A model generated the notes under the pieces. That model searched no databases. It saw only the letters and a program-made list of their open reading frames with translations, and was not told where the DNA came from. A DNA stretch of 64,000 bases, taken from Achromobacter sp. MFA1 R4. GTDB lineage: Bacteria > Pseudomonadota > Gammaproteobacteria > Burkholderiales > Burkholderiaceae_B. The stretch lies in contig NZ_LT707065.1 of the NCBI RefSeq assembly GCF_900156745.1, positions 5,530,086 to 5,594,085 of the forward strand. The letters run 5' to 3'. The translations under genes were made by a program, and so were the position numbers. This document shows, one piece after another, positions 32,756 through 42,526 of this stretch. The first letter of the stretch is position 1. Every line of letters begins with the position of its first letter.

Positions 32756-34423
32756 GTGGAAATGTCCGATACCGTCGATTACATCGTGGTGGGCGCCGGC
32801 TCGGCCGGATGCGTGATGGCGAACCGGTTGAGCGCGGACGGCGCGCATGCCGTCTGCCTGCTGGAAGCCGGCCCCCGGGATACCTATCCGTGGATTCATA
32901 TCCCCATCGGCTACGGCAAGACGATGTTCCACAAGGTCGTGAACTGGGGCTTCTACACCGACCCCGATCCGAACATGCTGGGCCGCCGCATCTACTGGCC
33001 GCGCGGACGCACGCTGGGCGGCTCCAGCGCCATCAATGGCCTCATCTACATCCGCGGCCAGCAGGGCGACTACGACGCCTGGGCCGACGCCGGCAATCCA
33101 GGCTGGAGCTGGGACGACTGCCTGCCCTGGTTCCGCAAGCTCGAAAACAACGACCTGGGCCCCGGCCCCACCCGCGGCACGCAAGGCCCGCTGAATGCCA
33201 CGTCCATCAAGTCGCCCCACCCGCTGGTCGAAGCGCTGATCGGCGCCGCCGGGAAACTGGGCATCCCGCACCTGCGCGACTTCAATACCGGCGACCAGGA
33301 GGGCGTGGGCTACTACCAGCTCACCACGCGCCGCGGCCGCCGCTGTTCCACCGCCGTGGCCTACCTGCGTCCGGCGCAGGACCGGCCCAACCTGCGCATC
33401 GAGACCGACGCGCACGCCATGGCCGTGCTGTTCGAAGGCACGCGCGCCTGCGGCGTGCGCTACCGCCAGGGCGGCCAGGTGCGCACCCTGCGCGCGCGGC
33501 GGGAGGTGGTGCTGTGCGCCGGGGCGCTGCAATCGCCGCAATTGCTGCAGCTATCGGGCGTGGGCCCGGCCAGCCTGCTGCGCGAATTCGGCATCGGCGT
33601 GGTGCGCGACCTGCCCGGCGTGGGCGAAAACCTGCAGGACCACCTGCAGATCCGCCTGATCTACGAGACCACCCGGCCCATCACCACCAATGACCAGTTG
33701 CGCACGCTGACCGGACGCCTGCGCATGGGGCTGCAATGGCTGCTGCTGCGCAGCGGCCCGCTGGCCGTGGGCATCAACCAGGGCGGCCTGTTCTGCCGGG
33801 TCGATCCGGCCAGCCGCACGCCCGACACCCAGTTCCATTTCGCGACGCTGTCGGCCGACATGGCCGGCGGCAAGGTGCATCCGTTCTCGGGCTGCACCTA
33901 TTCCGTATGCCAGCTTCGCCCGACCTCGCGCGGACGCGTGCGCCTGCGCAGCGCGGATCCGTTCGAGGCGCCGTCGATGCAGCCCAACTACCTGTCGACG
34001 GAGCTGGACCGCCGCATGGCCGTCGCCGCCGTGCGCTATGCGCGCCAGGTCGCCGCGACCGAGCCGCTGGCCGGCCTGATGAAACGCGAGTTCCGCCCCG
34101 GCGCGCACGTGCGTTCCGACGACGAGATCCTGCACTTCTGCCGCGAATACGGCGCCACCATCTTCCATCCGTCGGGCACGGCCAAGATGGGCCCGCGCAG
34201 CGATCCCATGGCCGTGGTCGACGCGCGGCTGCGCGTGCACGGGGTGTCGGCGCTGCGCGTGGTGGATTGCTCGATCATGCCCACGCTGGTCTCGGGCAAC
34301 ACCAACGCGCCCGTCGTGATGCTGGCCGAGCGCGCGGCGGATTTCATGCTGCAGGACGTGCGGCAGGCGCGTGCGCAGGCCGTGCGCGCGCCGGCCCGCG
34401 TGGCAATGACGGACCCAGGATAG
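32756..34423 (+). CDS. GMC-family FAD oxidoreductase (choline/alcohol dehydrogenase-like)
   Basis: A 555-residue flavoprotein that oxidises primary alcohols to aldehydes. FAD-binding GAGSAG is at residues 13-18, GMC signature 1 is in GRTLGGSSAINGLIYIRG, signature 2 is in GALQSPQLLQLSGVGP, and the catalytic His is near residue 471 in IFHPSGTAKMG. The C terminus NTNAPVVMLAERAADF is typical. AAGGGAG lies 8 bases before the GTG at 32756, so GTG is used; ATG 32762 is close behind. With the MHS transporter 88 bases downstream it probably forms an uptake and oxidation unit. The substrate is not deducible. Confidence 0.92.
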   Translation: MEMSDTVDYIVVGAGSAGCVMANRLSADGAHAVCLLEAGPRDTYPWIHIPIGYGKTMFHKVVNWGFYTDPDPNMLGRRIYWPRGRTLGGSSAINGLIYIRGQQGDYDAWADAGNPGWSWDDCLPWFRKLENNDLGPGPTRGTQGPLNATSIKSPHPLVEALIGAAGKLGIPHLRDFNTGDQEGVGYYQLTTRRGRRCSTAVAYLRPAQDRPNLRIETDAHAMAVLFEGTRACGVRYRQGGQVRTLRARREVVLCAGALQSPQLLQLSGVGPASLLREFGIGVVRDLPGVGENLQDHLQIRLIYETTRPITTNDQLRTLTGRLRMGLQWLLLRSGPLAVGINQGGLFCRVDPASRTPDTQFHFATLSADMAGGKVHPFSGCTYSVCQLRPTSRGRVRLRSADPFEAPSMQPNYLSTELDRRMAVAAVRYARQVAATEPLAGLMKREFRPGAHVRSDDEILHFCREYGATIFHPSGTAKMGPRSDPMAVVDARLRVHGVSALRVVDCSIMPTLVSGNTNAPVVMLAERAADFMLQDVRQARAQAVRAPARVAMTDPG

Positions 34424-34426
34424 GAA

Positions 34427-34453
34427 TCGCATATCGCATATCGCATATCGCAG
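34427..34453. repeat. Heptanucleotide tandem repeat after a stop codon
   Basis: TCGCATA is repeated three times and continues as TCGCAG, beginning 3 bases after the GMC stop. It sits between two genes of one putative operon. It resembles in period, but not in sequence, the array at 5040. Confidence 0.7.
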
Positions 34454-34511
34454 ACAGACCCGGTCCGCGGCAACGCAGAGTGCCCGGCCGACCCACCAAA
34501 GGAGACTAGAC

Positions 34512-35852
34512 ATGGCCAAGCAAAACGAAGCGGCGGTGCGCAAAGTCGTCACCGCCTCGCTGATCGGCGCCACCATCGAGTGGTACGACTTTTTCCTGTA
34601 TGGCGTCGTCGCCGGCATCGTATTCAACAAGCTGTACTTTCCGGCGGGCGACCCGCTGGTTTCCACCATGCTGGCCTATACGACCTTTGCCGTCGGCTTC
34701 GTGACGCGGCCATTGGGCGGGCTGATCTTCGGCCATTTCGGCGACCGCATCGGCAGAAAGAGCATGCTGGTGATGACGCTGATGATCATGGGCGTGGCCA
34801 CTTTCCTGATCGGCCTGGTGCCCACCTACGAGACCATCGGCGTCTGGGCGCCCATTCTTCTGCTCCTGCTGCGCGTGTTCCAGGGCATCGGCCTGGGCGG
34901 CGAATGGGGCGGCGCGGTGCTCATGGCGTATGAATACGCCCCGCCCGACAAGAAAGGCTTCTACGCGTCGCTGCCGCAGATCGGCCTGGCCATCGGGCTG
35001 TGCCTGGCCTCCGGCACCGTGGCGCTGCTGTCCGTCTTGCTGACCGACGAGCAGTTCATGGCCTGGGGCTGGCGCGTCGCGTTCCTGGTGTCGGCCGTCA
35101 TGGTGGCCGTGGGCATGTACATCCGGCTGAACATCAAGGAAACGCCGGAGTTCTCGGCGGTCAAGGCGCAGAACGCCGAGAGCCGCATCCCCTTCATGGA
35201 CATGATGCGGCGCTATCCGGGCAACGTGGTCAAGGGCATGGGCGCGCGCTACATCGACGGCGTGTTCTTCAACGTGTTCGGCGTGTTCTCGATCTCGTTC
35301 CTGACGCAGACCGTGCAGATCACGCGAACCGAGGCGCTGATCGGGGTGATGGCCGCGGCGCTGGTCATGTGCTTTTTCATCCCGTTCTTTGGCCGGCTGT
35401 CCGACCGCATCGGGCGCACCCGCGTGTATTTCTGGGGATCGCTCATCACCGCGGCCGCGTCCTTCCCGGGGTTCTGGATGATGATCAACAGCGGCGGCAA
35501 CGTGATGCTGATCTGGCTGGCCATCATCATCCCGTTCGGCATCCTGTACGCCGCCGTCTACGGGCCGGAGGCCGCGCTGTTCTGCGAGCTGTTCGACGCC
35601 AAGGTGCGCTACACCGGCATTTCCTTCGTCTATCAGTTCTCCGGCATCTTCGCCTCCGGGATCACGCCCATCATCGCCACGGCGCTGCTCAAGACAGGCG
35701 GTGGCCAGCCCTGGCTGATCTGCCTGTACGTGATGTTCGCGGGCGTGGTGTCGGCGGTGTGCGCCTGGCTGATCGGCCGCGGCAGGCAGCCGGCCGAGCT
35801 GGACGGCGCCAACCAGCCGTCCATGCAGGCGGCCGGCCTGCGCAAGGCGTAG
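34512..35852 (+). CDS. MFS transporter, metabolite:H+ symporter (MHS) family
   Basis: A 446-residue permease with 12 predicted helices. The MHS opening ATIEWYDFFLYGVVAGIVFNKLYF (core IEWYDFFLYGVVAGIVF) and the loop 2-3 motif GHFGDRIGRKSML are clear, as is GIGLGGEWGGAVLMAYEY before helix 5. The family imports carboxylates, osmolytes or aromatic acids by proton symport (KgtP, ProP, ShiA). A Shine-Dalgarno (AAAGGAG) precedes the ATG by 7 bases. The neighbouring GMC enzyme suggests that its cargo is an alcohol or a related metabolite. Confidence 0.93.
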   Translation: MAKQNEAAVRKVVTASLIGATIEWYDFFLYGVVAGIVFNKLYFPAGDPLVSTMLAYTTFAVGFVTRPLGGLIFGHFGDRIGRKSMLVMTLMIMGVATFLIGLVPTYETIGVWAPILLLLLRVFQGIGLGGEWGGAVLMAYEYAPPDKKGFYASLPQIGLAIGLCLASGTVALLSVLLTDEQFMAWGWRVAFLVSAVMVAVGMYIRLNIKETPEFSAVKAQNAESRIPFMDMMRRYPGNVVKGMGARYIDGVFFNVFGVFSISFLTQTVQITRTEALIGVMAAALVMCFFIPFFGRLSDRIGRTRVYFWGSLITAAASFPGFWMMINSGGNVMLIWLAIIIPFGILYAAVYGPEAALFCELFDAKVRYTGISFVYQFSGIFASGITPIIATALLKTGGGQPWLICLYVMFAGVVSAVCAWLIGRGRQPAELDGANQPSMQAAGLRKA

Positions 35853-35871
35853 CCGGAAGGCCGGCCGCGCC

Positions 35872-37308
35872 TCAGTCCCGCGCGGCCTGCGGCGGCTGCT
35901 GGGCCGGCCAGCCGCCGCCCAGCGCCTTGAACAGGGTCGCCAGCGCCGCCTGGCGCTGCGCACTGACGTCGATGTAGGCAATCTGGTCCGTGTACGCGCT
36001 GCGCTGCGCGTCCAGATAGCGCAGATGGCTGTCCACGCCGCCCCGGTAGCGCGCCTCGGACAGGCGCATCGCGACCAGGCTGGACTGCGCCAGCGCGCGG
36101 CGCGAGGCCTCTTCGCGCCGCAGCGTCTCGGTGGCCACCAGCGCGTCGGACACCTCCCTGAACGCCGTCTGGATGGTCTTTTCGTACTCCGCCACGGCGA
36201 TGTCCTTGCGCACGGTCGCCAGGTCCAGATTGGCGATGTTGCGCCCGCCGGCAAAGATCGGCAGCGTGATCTGCGGCGTGAACGACCAGGCGCGCTGGCC
36301 CGAGTCGAACAGGCCCGACAGGTCCGCGCTGGAACTGCCGAACAGGCCGGTCAGCGAAATGCTGGGAAAAAACGCCGCCCGCGCCGCGCCGATGCTGGCA
36401 TTGCGCGCCTGCAACTGACGCTCGGCGGCCAGGATGTCCGGCCGGTTCTCCAGCAGGTCCGACGGCGCGCCGGCCGCGATCTCCTGCACCAGCATGGGCG
36501 CATCCGCCGTGCGCGCGGGCAGATAGGGAGACAGGTCGCGCACGCCCACCAGCAGGCCCAGCGCGTTGCCGGCCTGCCGGACCTCGCGGTCCATGCGTTC
36601 CAGCTCGGCGCGCGACTGTTCGGTCAGGCCCAGCGCCTCCTGGTAGTCCAGGGCGGTGGCCGTGCCCGCCTGGCGGCGCTTGACGATCAGTTCCAGCGAC
36701 GCCTCGCGGCTGGCGAGGGTCTGGCGCGTGACGTCCAGGCGCCGCTGCGCGCTGTCGCGGGCCACGTAGGCCTGGATCACCTCGGCCACCAGGCTGATCT
36801 GCGCGCTGCGCGCGGTGGCCTCGGTCGCCAGGAACTCCTGCAGGGCCGCATCGGACAGGCTGCGCACCCGCCCGAAAAGGTCGATCTCGAACGCCGTGAG
36901 GCCCACGCCGGCCTGGTAACTGCTTTGCACGCCGGACGAGCCGGTGGTGTTCAGGTCGCCCGGCACGCGCTGGCGCGTGCCCGTGCCCTGCGCGTCCAGG
37001 GTCGGCAGCCGGTCCGCGCGCGTGATCTGGTACTGCGCCCGGGCGGCTTCGATGTTGAGCAGCGACTGGCGCAGGTCGCGGTTGTTCTCCAGCGCCAGTT
37101 CCACCAGCTTGCGCAAGGCGTCGTCGGTGACGAAGGACTGCCAGTCCAGCGTCGTCGCGGCCGAGCGCCCGGGACCGGCCGTGGCGTTGCCCCAGTGCTC
37201 GCTTACCGGGGAGGCCGGGCGTTCGTAGACCGGGGCCATCGAACAACCGGCCAGCGCCGCGGCAAGGACCAGCGCGGAAATCCGCAAGGGAAAGAAGGTC
37301 TGCATCAT
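35872..37308 (-). CDS. RND efflux outer-membrane lipoprotein (OprM-like)
   Basis: A 478-residue outer-membrane channel. Lipobox LAGC ends near Cys22 (SALVLAAALAGC) and is followed by SMAPVYERPASP. Tandem OEP domains are present, with LLENRPDILAAERQLQARNASIGAARAAFFPSISLTGLFGS (core ENRPDILAAERQLQARNASI). The C terminus is LFKALGGGW. It is the third gene of the RND operon, 3 bases after the pump stop. The A-R-A-A-F-F-P-S-I block matches OprM/TtgC-type partners of hydrophobic drug pumps. Confidence 0.93.
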   Translation of the reverse strand: MMQTFFPLRISALVLAAALAGCSMAPVYERPASPVSEHWGNATAGPGRSAATTLDWQSFVTDDALRKLVELALENNRDLRQSLLNIEAARAQYQITRADRLPTLDAQGTGTRQRVPGDLNTTGSSGVQSSYQAGVGLTAFEIDLFGRVRSLSDAALQEFLATEATARSAQISLVAEVIQAYVARDSAQRRLDVTRQTLASREASLELIVKRRQAGTATALDYQEALGLTEQSRAELERMDREVRQAGNALGLLVGVRDLSPYLPARTADAPMLVQEIAAGAPSDLLENRPDILAAERQLQARNASIGAARAAFFPSISLTGLFGSSSADLSGLFDSGQRAWSFTPQITLPIFAGGRNIANLDLATVRKDIAVAEYEKTIQTAFREVSDALVATETLRREEASRRALAQSSLVAMRLSEARYRGGVDSHLRYLDAQRSAYTDQIAYIDVSAQRQAALATLFKALGGGWPAQQPPQAARD

Positions 37309-37311
37309 GGA

Positions 37312-40300
37312 TTACTCCTGCACCGTGCGCGGCGCGGCGGCGGATGCCGGCGAGGACTTGCCCCGCCACCGCTGCACCAGCGACAGCACCCACACGAAGA
37401 AGATGGGGACGAAGATCACGCCCAGCAGCGTGGCGGTCAGCATCCCGCCGATCACGCCCACGCCCAGCGCGCGCTGGCTGGCCGCGCCCGCGCCGGTGGC
37501 CAGCGCCAGCGGCACCACGCCCAGGATGAACGCCAGCGACGTCATCACGATGGGCCGAAAGCGCAGCTTGGCGGCCTGGATGGCGGCGTCGGCCAGCGTG
37601 TGGCCCTGTTCGCGCAGGCTCTTGGCAAACTCCACGATCAGGATGGCGTTCTTGGCCGCCAGGCCGATGATGGTGATGAGGCCCACCTTGAAGTACACGT
37701 CATTCGACATGCCCAGCAGGGTCACCGCCAGTACCGAGCCCAGGGCGCCGATGGGCACGATCAGCATCACGGAAGCCGGAATCGCCCAGCTTTCGTACAG
37801 CGCAACCATCACCAGGAACACCACCAGGAAAGCCAGCGCGAACAGCATGGGCGCCTGCGAACCGGCGAACTTCTCCTGGTACGACAGGCCCGTCCACTCG
37901 TAGCCGATGCCCTCGGGCAGTCCGGCCACGATGCGCTCGATCTCGGCCATCGCCTCGCCGGTGCTGCTGCCCGGCATCGCGTCGCCCGCGATCTTGAAGG
38001 CCGGATAGCCGTTGTAGCGCGAGATCTGCACCGGCCCGGTCTCCCAGTCCGTCTTGACGAACGCGCTGAGCGGCACCATCCCGCCCGTCTTGTTCGGCAC
38101 GTTCAGCTGCAGGATGCTTTCGGGCGTCATGCGGTCGCGCACGTCGGCCTGGACCACCACGCGCTGCAGGCGGCCGGCATTGGCGAAGTCATTGATCGTG
38201 GCCGACCCGTAAGCGGACGAGATCGCCGTGCTGATCACGTCGAACCCCACGCCCAGCGCCTCGGCCTTTTCGCGGTCGATGTCCAGCCGCAGTTGCGGCG
38301 CATCCGCCAGGCCTTCCATCATGGCGTAGGCGATCACCGGCGAACTGTTGGCCTGCGCCAGCAACTGGTTGCGGGCGTCGGTCAGCGCCGCGCGGCCCAG
38401 GCCGCCGCGGTCCTGCAGCCGCAGCGCGAAGCCGCCCGAATTGCCCAGCCCGTCGATGGGAGGCGGATTGACGGCCATGACCGCGCCGTCGTCGATCGCC
38501 GCAAAGCGCGCGTTCACGCTGTCGGCCACGTCGGTGGCCGATTGGCCCTCGCCGCGCTCGGACCAGTCCTTGAGCGTCGGGAACGCGATGCCCGCGTTCT
38601 GGCCGGTGCCCGAAAAGCTGAATCCCATCACGGTGAAGGCGTCGCCCATCGCGTCCAGCGACAACAGGTGCTCCTCCACATCCGCCACCACCTTGTCGGT
38701 GCGCATGTGGGTCGCGCCCGGCGGCAACTGCACGTCGACGATGACATACCCCTGGTCTTCCGGCGGCACGAAGGACTCCGGCACGCGCACGTACAGCACG
38801 GCCAGCACCGCGACAATGGCGACGTAGATGACCATGTAGCGGCCGGTGCGGCGCACCAGCCGCGAGTTCAGCGCCTCGAAGCGGCCCGTCAGGCGGTTGA
38901 AGACGCGGTTGAATCCGCCGAAGAACCCCTTCTTTTCCTCGTGGTGGCCCTTCGGGATAGGCTTGAGGAACGTGGCGCACAGCGCGGGCGTGAACGTCAG
39001 CGCCAGGAACCCCGAGAACAGGATCGACACCGCCAGCGACAGCGAGAACTGCTGGTAGATGACGCCGACCGACCCGCTCATGAACGCCAGCGGCAGGAAC
39101 ACCGCCGACAGCACCAGGGTGATGCCGACGATGGCGCCGGACACCTGCTCCATGGCCTTGACCGTGGCCTCGCGGGGCGACAGGCCCTCCTCGGCCATGA
39201 TCCGCTCCACGTTCTCGACCACCACGATGGCGTCGTCCACCAGGATGCCGATGGCCAGCACCATGCCGAACATCGTCATCATGTTCACCGAGAAGCCCAG
39301 CACCGACATCACCGCAAACGTGCCCAGCAGGCACACCGGCACCACGATGGTCGGGATCAGCGTGTAGCGGAAGTTCTGCAGGAACAGGAACATCACCAGG
39401 AACACCAGCACCATCGCTTCCAACAGCGTGTGCACCACTTTCGTGATCGCCACGCTGACGAACTTGGACGTGTCGAACGGCACCGAATAGGCCACGTCCT
39501 CGGGGAACGAGGCCGACAGTTCCTGCAACCGGGCCTTCACGGCCTTGACGGTGTCGATGGCGTTGGCGCCCGGCGCAAGCTGGACCGCCGCGCCGACCGA
39601 CTTCCTGCCGTTCAGGCGCGTTTCGAAGTCATAGCTCTGGCGGCCGACTTCCAGCCGCGCCACGTCGGCCAGGCGCACGGACGAACCGTCCGGATTGGCG
39701 CGCAGCACGATGCGGCCGAACTCCTCGGGATTGTCCAGCGTGCCCTTGACGGCCAGCGTCGCGGTCAGCTCCTGTTCGGGCGCGCCGGGACGGCTGCCGA
39801 AGCTGCCGGCCGGCACCTGCACGTTCTGCGCGGCGATGGCCGCGTTCACGTCGGCCACGGACAGGCCCAGGCCCAAGAGCTTCTGCGGGTCGATCCAGAC
39901 GCGCATGGCGGCTTCGGCCCCGAAGAACTGCACCTTGCCCACGCCGTTCACGCGGCGGATCTCGTTGTTGATGTGGCGCGCGGCGTAGTCGGACAGCTCC
40001 ACCACGTCCTTGTTCGCGTCATCGCCCTTGTACGTCAGGGCATAGATCATCAGGAAGTTCGAGCTGGCCTGCTCGACCTGCACGCCCTGCTGCGTCACGG
40101 CCGTGGGCAGGCGCGCCTCGGCCTTCTTGATGCGATTCTGCACGTCCACCTGCGCCAGGTCGGGATCCGTGCCCGGCTCGAACGTGACGGTGATTTCCGC
40201 GCTGCCGCTGGAACTGCTGGACGACTCGTAGTACAGCATGTTCTTCGCGCCGTTCAGCTCCTCTTCGATGACGCTGGTCACCGAATCGACCAGCACGGTC

Positions 40301-40461
40301 GCGGACGCGCCGGGATAGGTGGCCGCGATGGTCACCTGCGGCGGCGCCACCTCCGGAAACTGCGACACCGGCAGCGACGGGATCGCCAGCAGGCCGGCGA
40401 GCGAAATGAAAATGGCCACCACCCAGGCGAAATTGGGGCGGCCAATGAAAAACTTGGACAT
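37312..40461 (-). CDS. RND multidrug efflux pump, HAE-1 family (AcrB/MexB-like)
   Basis: The 1049-residue proton-driven inner-membrane pump. It starts MSKFFIGRPNFAWVVAIFISLAG. The proton-relay helix 4 holds the paired aspartates in GILVDDAIVVVENVERIM. Porter-domain motifs GASATVLVDSVTSVIEEELNG, FVPPEDQGYVIVDVQLPPGA and the C-terminal GAASQRALGVGVIGGM are present. The phenylalanine-cluster and G-loop region cannot be judged in detail. It exports amphiphilic drugs through the adaptor and channel encoded on either side. It is probably equivalent to the MexAB-OprM-type pumps known in Achromobacter, but allele-level naming is not possible here. Confidence 0.95.
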   Translation of the reverse strand: MSKFFIGRPNFAWVVAIFISLAGLLAIPSLPVSQFPEVAPPQVTIAATYPGASATVLVDSVTSVIEEELNGAKNMLYYESSSSSSGSAEITVTFEPGTDPDLAQVDVQNRIKKAEARLPTAVTQQGVQVEQASSNFLMIYALTYKGDDANKDVVELSDYAARHINNEIRRVNGVGKVQFFGAEAAMRVWIDPQKLLGLGLSVADVNAAIAAQNVQVPAGSFGSRPGAPEQELTATLAVKGTLDNPEEFGRIVLRANPDGSSVRLADVARLEVGRQSYDFETRLNGRKSVGAAVQLAPGANAIDTVKAVKARLQELSASFPEDVAYSVPFDTSKFVSVAITKVVHTLLEAMVLVFLVMFLFLQNFRYTLIPTIVVPVCLLGTFAVMSVLGFSVNMMTMFGMVLAIGILVDDAIVVVENVERIMAEEGLSPREATVKAMEQVSGAIVGITLVLSAVFLPLAFMSGSVGVIYQQFSLSLAVSILFSGFLALTFTPALCATFLKPIPKGHHEEKKGFFGGFNRVFNRLTGRFEALNSRLVRRTGRYMVIYVAIVAVLAVLYVRVPESFVPPEDQGYVIVDVQLPPGATHMRTDKVVADVEEHLLSLDAMGDAFTVMGFSFSGTGQNAGIAFPTLKDWSERGEGQSATDVADSVNARFAAIDDGAVMAVNPPPIDGLGNSGGFALRLQDRGGLGRAALTDARNQLLAQANSSPVIAYAMMEGLADAPQLRLDIDREKAEALGVGFDVISTAISSAYGSATINDFANAGRLQRVVVQADVRDRMTPESILQLNVPNKTGGMVPLSAFVKTDWETGPVQISRYNGYPAFKIAGDAMPGSSTGEAMAEIERIVAGLPEGIGYEWTGLSYQEKFAGSQAPMLFALAFLVVFLVMVALYESWAIPASVMLIVPIGALGSVLAVTLLGMSNDVYFKVGLITIIGLAAKNAILIVEFAKSLREQGHTLADAAIQAAKLRFRPIVMTSLAFILGVVPLALATGAGAASQRALGVGVIGGMLTATLLGVIFVPIFFVWVLSLVQRWRGKSSPASAAAPRTVQE

Positions 40462-40482
40462 GTTCTACCTTCGGGTTTGCGC

Positions 40483-40549
40483 GCGATGCATCGCAGGCTG
40501 CTTACACAGGCCGATCAAATAGCCGATCAAACAGAGGCCGATCACACAG
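40483..40549. repeat. Palindrome and imperfect direct repeats between adaptor and pump genes
   Basis: The 93-base gap holds the perfect 12-mer palindrome GCGATGCATCGC (40483-40494) and three CCGATCA repeats at 40511, 40523 and 40538, spaced 12 and 15 bases. The last repeat ends 10 bases before the adaptor stop codon. The role is unclear. mRNA structure tuning pump against adaptor levels is possible. Confidence 0.45.
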
Positions 40550-40554
40550 CCCGC

Positions 40555-41733
40555 TCATTGCGCGGCAGGCGCGGCGGCATCGCGGGCGTCCGCCAGCTTG
40601 GCCGGGTTCACGGGCGTCACGCTGACCTTCTGGCCGGGGACAGCGCCGCTCGCGCCCCCGACGATGACGCGGTCGCCCGGCGCCAGTCCCTCGGTGATGT
40701 GCCAGTCGCCGCCGCGCATCGTGCCGGTCTGCACCGCGCGGCTCTCCACGACGTCATCCGCCCCCACCACCAGCACCTGCGGCTTGCCATCGGTGCTGCG
40801 CGTGACGGCGCGCTGGGGCACCAGGATCGCTTCGGGGTCCACGCCCTGCTGCGTGCGCACGCGCACGTACATGCCGGGCAACAGCAACACGTCGGGATTG
40901 GCGAACTCGCCCCGCAACGCGACCTGGCCCGTGCCGCGGTCCACGGCGATGTCCGAGAACAGCAGACGGCCTTCGCGCTGCTGGTCGGTGCCGTCGATGG
41001 TGATGGAGATGCTGGCGCCCTCACCGGCGCCCAGGCGCCCGTCCTGCATGGCGGCGCGCATGCGCAGCATGTCGGCCACGGGCTGGTTGAAGTCCACGTA
41101 GACCGGATCGAGCTGCTGGATGGTCGCCATCACGGTGGCTTCGTTCTGGCCCACGAGCGCGCCTTCGGTCACCTGCGCGCGCCCGATGCGGCCCGAGATG
41201 GGCGCCTTCACGGTGGCGTAGTCCAGGTTCAGCCGCGCGGTCTCGACGTCGGCCTGGGCGGAGCGGCGCGCGGCCACGGCGCTCTTGAGCGTGGTGTTGG
41301 CGGTATCGAAGTCCTGCTGGCTGACGGCTTCGATCTTGACCAGCGGCGCGTAGCGCCTGACGACGGCCTGCGCGTCGGACACGGCGGCCTCGGCCTTGGC
41401 CAGCTCGCCCTGCGCGCGCGACAAGGCGGCCTTGAACGGCGCCGGGTCGATGCGGAACAGCACGTCGCCGGCCTGCACGTCGGCGCCTTCCTCGAAATCC
41501 CGGCTGAGCACGATGCCGGCCACGCGGGCGCGGACTTCGGCCACGCGCATGGGCTCGACGCGGCCGGGCAGTTCGCTGGTCAGCGCGTAGCGCTGGGGCT
41601 GCACCGCCAGCGCCTGCACCGGACGCGGTCCGGCCGCCTGCGGCTCGCCGCCCTCCTTCCCGCCGCACGCGGCCAGAAAGGTTGCCGCCGCCAACGCCGC
41701 CAGGGGCAGTCGCCATGCCTTGTTCCACATCAT
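40555..41733 (-). CDS. RND periplasmic adaptor lipoprotein (AcrA/MexA-like)
   Basis: A 392-residue membrane-fusion protein and the first gene of the operon. Lipobox LAAC ends at Cys23, followed by GGKEGGEPQA. Domains in order: membrane-proximal strand, lipoyl halves (RVEPMRVAEVRARVAGIVLSRDFEEGADVQAGDVLFRID; core VRARVAGIVLSRDFEEGADV), an alpha-hairpin (about 105-165), beta-barrel (YVDFNQPVADMLRMR) and C-terminal part (VPQRAVTRSTDGKPQVLVVG). It bridges pump and channel. The promoter region is shared with the divergent tetR gene at 41946. Confidence 0.94.
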   Translation of the reverse strand: MMWNKAWRLPLAALAAATFLAACGGKEGGEPQAAGPRPVQALAVQPQRYALTSELPGRVEPMRVAEVRARVAGIVLSRDFEEGADVQAGDVLFRIDPAPFKAALSRAQGELAKAEAAVSDAQAVVRRYAPLVKIEAVSQQDFDTANTTLKSAVAARRSAQADVETARLNLDYATVKAPISGRIGRAQVTEGALVGQNEATVMATIQQLDPVYVDFNQPVADMLRMRAAMQDGRLGAGEGASISITIDGTDQQREGRLLFSDIAVDRGTGQVALRGEFANPDVLLLPGMYVRVRTQQGVDPEAILVPQRAVTRSTDGKPQVLVVGADDVVESRAVQTGTMRGGDWHITEGLAPGDRVIVGGASGAVPGQKVSVTPVNPAKLADARDAAAPAAQ

Positions 41734-41797
41734 TCACATCCCCCGCGCACCGCGTCTTGAATTCAAAGAGACGCCGATGCTACCTTAAAGGATGATT

Positions 41798-41867
41798 TGA
41801 ATCAATAATGATTCATTTGCGGCTATGCAGACTGACTTTGACCAAAAACAAGTCTTTACTTGATCAA
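41798..41867. promoter_or_regulatory. Divergent RND/tetR control region with several dyads
   Basis: This AT-rich gap holds TGAATCA-N4-TGATTCA (41798-41815), CAAGT-N4-ACTTG (41849-41862) and TTGATCAA (41860-41867). ACTTTG at 41835-41840 is mirrored by CAAAGT at 41873-41878. These are candidate sites for the divergent TetR protein. The rest of 41734-41945 shows no further gene. Confidence 0.5.
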
Positions 41868-41945
41868 ATGACCAAAGTTTGTACAAAGTGAATCGACCAT
41901 GATCCAATACCGGCCCAAGGGATAAGCAAAAACGGGGAGGAAGCA

Positions 41946-42518
41946 ATGTCTGAAGAAGCCGGCCACGAACGGCTGCTCGTCGCGCTGGCGCTTGCCATGG
42001 TGGACCAGCCGCGCGCGACGCTGCAGGAACTGGCCAAGGCGGTCGGCGTCAGCAAGGCGACCTTGTACCGGTTCTGCAAGACGCGGGACCAATTGGTGTT
42101 GCGGCTCATGACGCACTGCGCGCACGTCATGAAGCAGGCGCTGGCGGATTCGCAGCTGGACACGGCCCCGCCGCGCGCGGCGCTGCGCAGCCTGATCGAA
42201 CAGCATCTGGCGCACAAGGAGCTGACCGCGTTCCTGATCTACAACTGGAAGCCCGACACCGAACTGGAGCCGGACATCATGAACAGCTGGTCCGGGTATC
42301 AGGAAACGCTGGACGCGTTTTTCCTGCGAGGCCAGCGCGAAGGCGTCTTTCGCGTGGACATGACCGCCGCCGCGCTGAGCGAACTCTTGATTGCCGTCAT
42401 CACCAGCATGGTGGACGCCGAGCGGCGCGGGCGCATCGCCCGCATGGGGATCGCCCAGGTCGCCGAACAGATGATGCTGCACGGCATCGCCGCCGAGCCC
42501 TCGGCGGCGCGGGGATGA
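41946..42518 (+). CDS. TetR/AcrR-family regulator of the RND operon
   Basis: The protein has 190 residues. The HTH is ATLQELAKAVGVSKATLYRFCKTRDQLVLRLM (core LAKAVGVSKATLYRFCKTRD). The all-helical C-terminal ligand domain is typical. It is transcribed divergently from the adaptor gene across 212 bases, so it most likely represses the RND operon and itself. AGGAAG lies just before the ATG. The stop adjoins the 12-bp array at 42527. Confidence 0.88.
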   Translation: MSEEAGHERLLVALALAMVDQPRATLQELAKAVGVSKATLYRFCKTRDQLVLRLMTHCAHVMKQALADSQLDTAPPRAALRSLIEQHLAHKELTAFLIYNWKPDTELEPDIMNSWSGYQETLDAFFLRGQREGVFRVDMTAAALSELLIAVITSMVDAERRGRIARMGIAQVAEQMMLHGIAAEPSAARG

Positions 42519-42526
42519 TCGCTGGG

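Noticed and set aside
36025..41760. Very long open frame (over 1900 codons) on the plus strand opposite the RND operon
   Set aside because: It is the antisense shadow of three well-supported efflux genes in high-GC DNA. Its product is Arg/His/Gln-rich with no domain.
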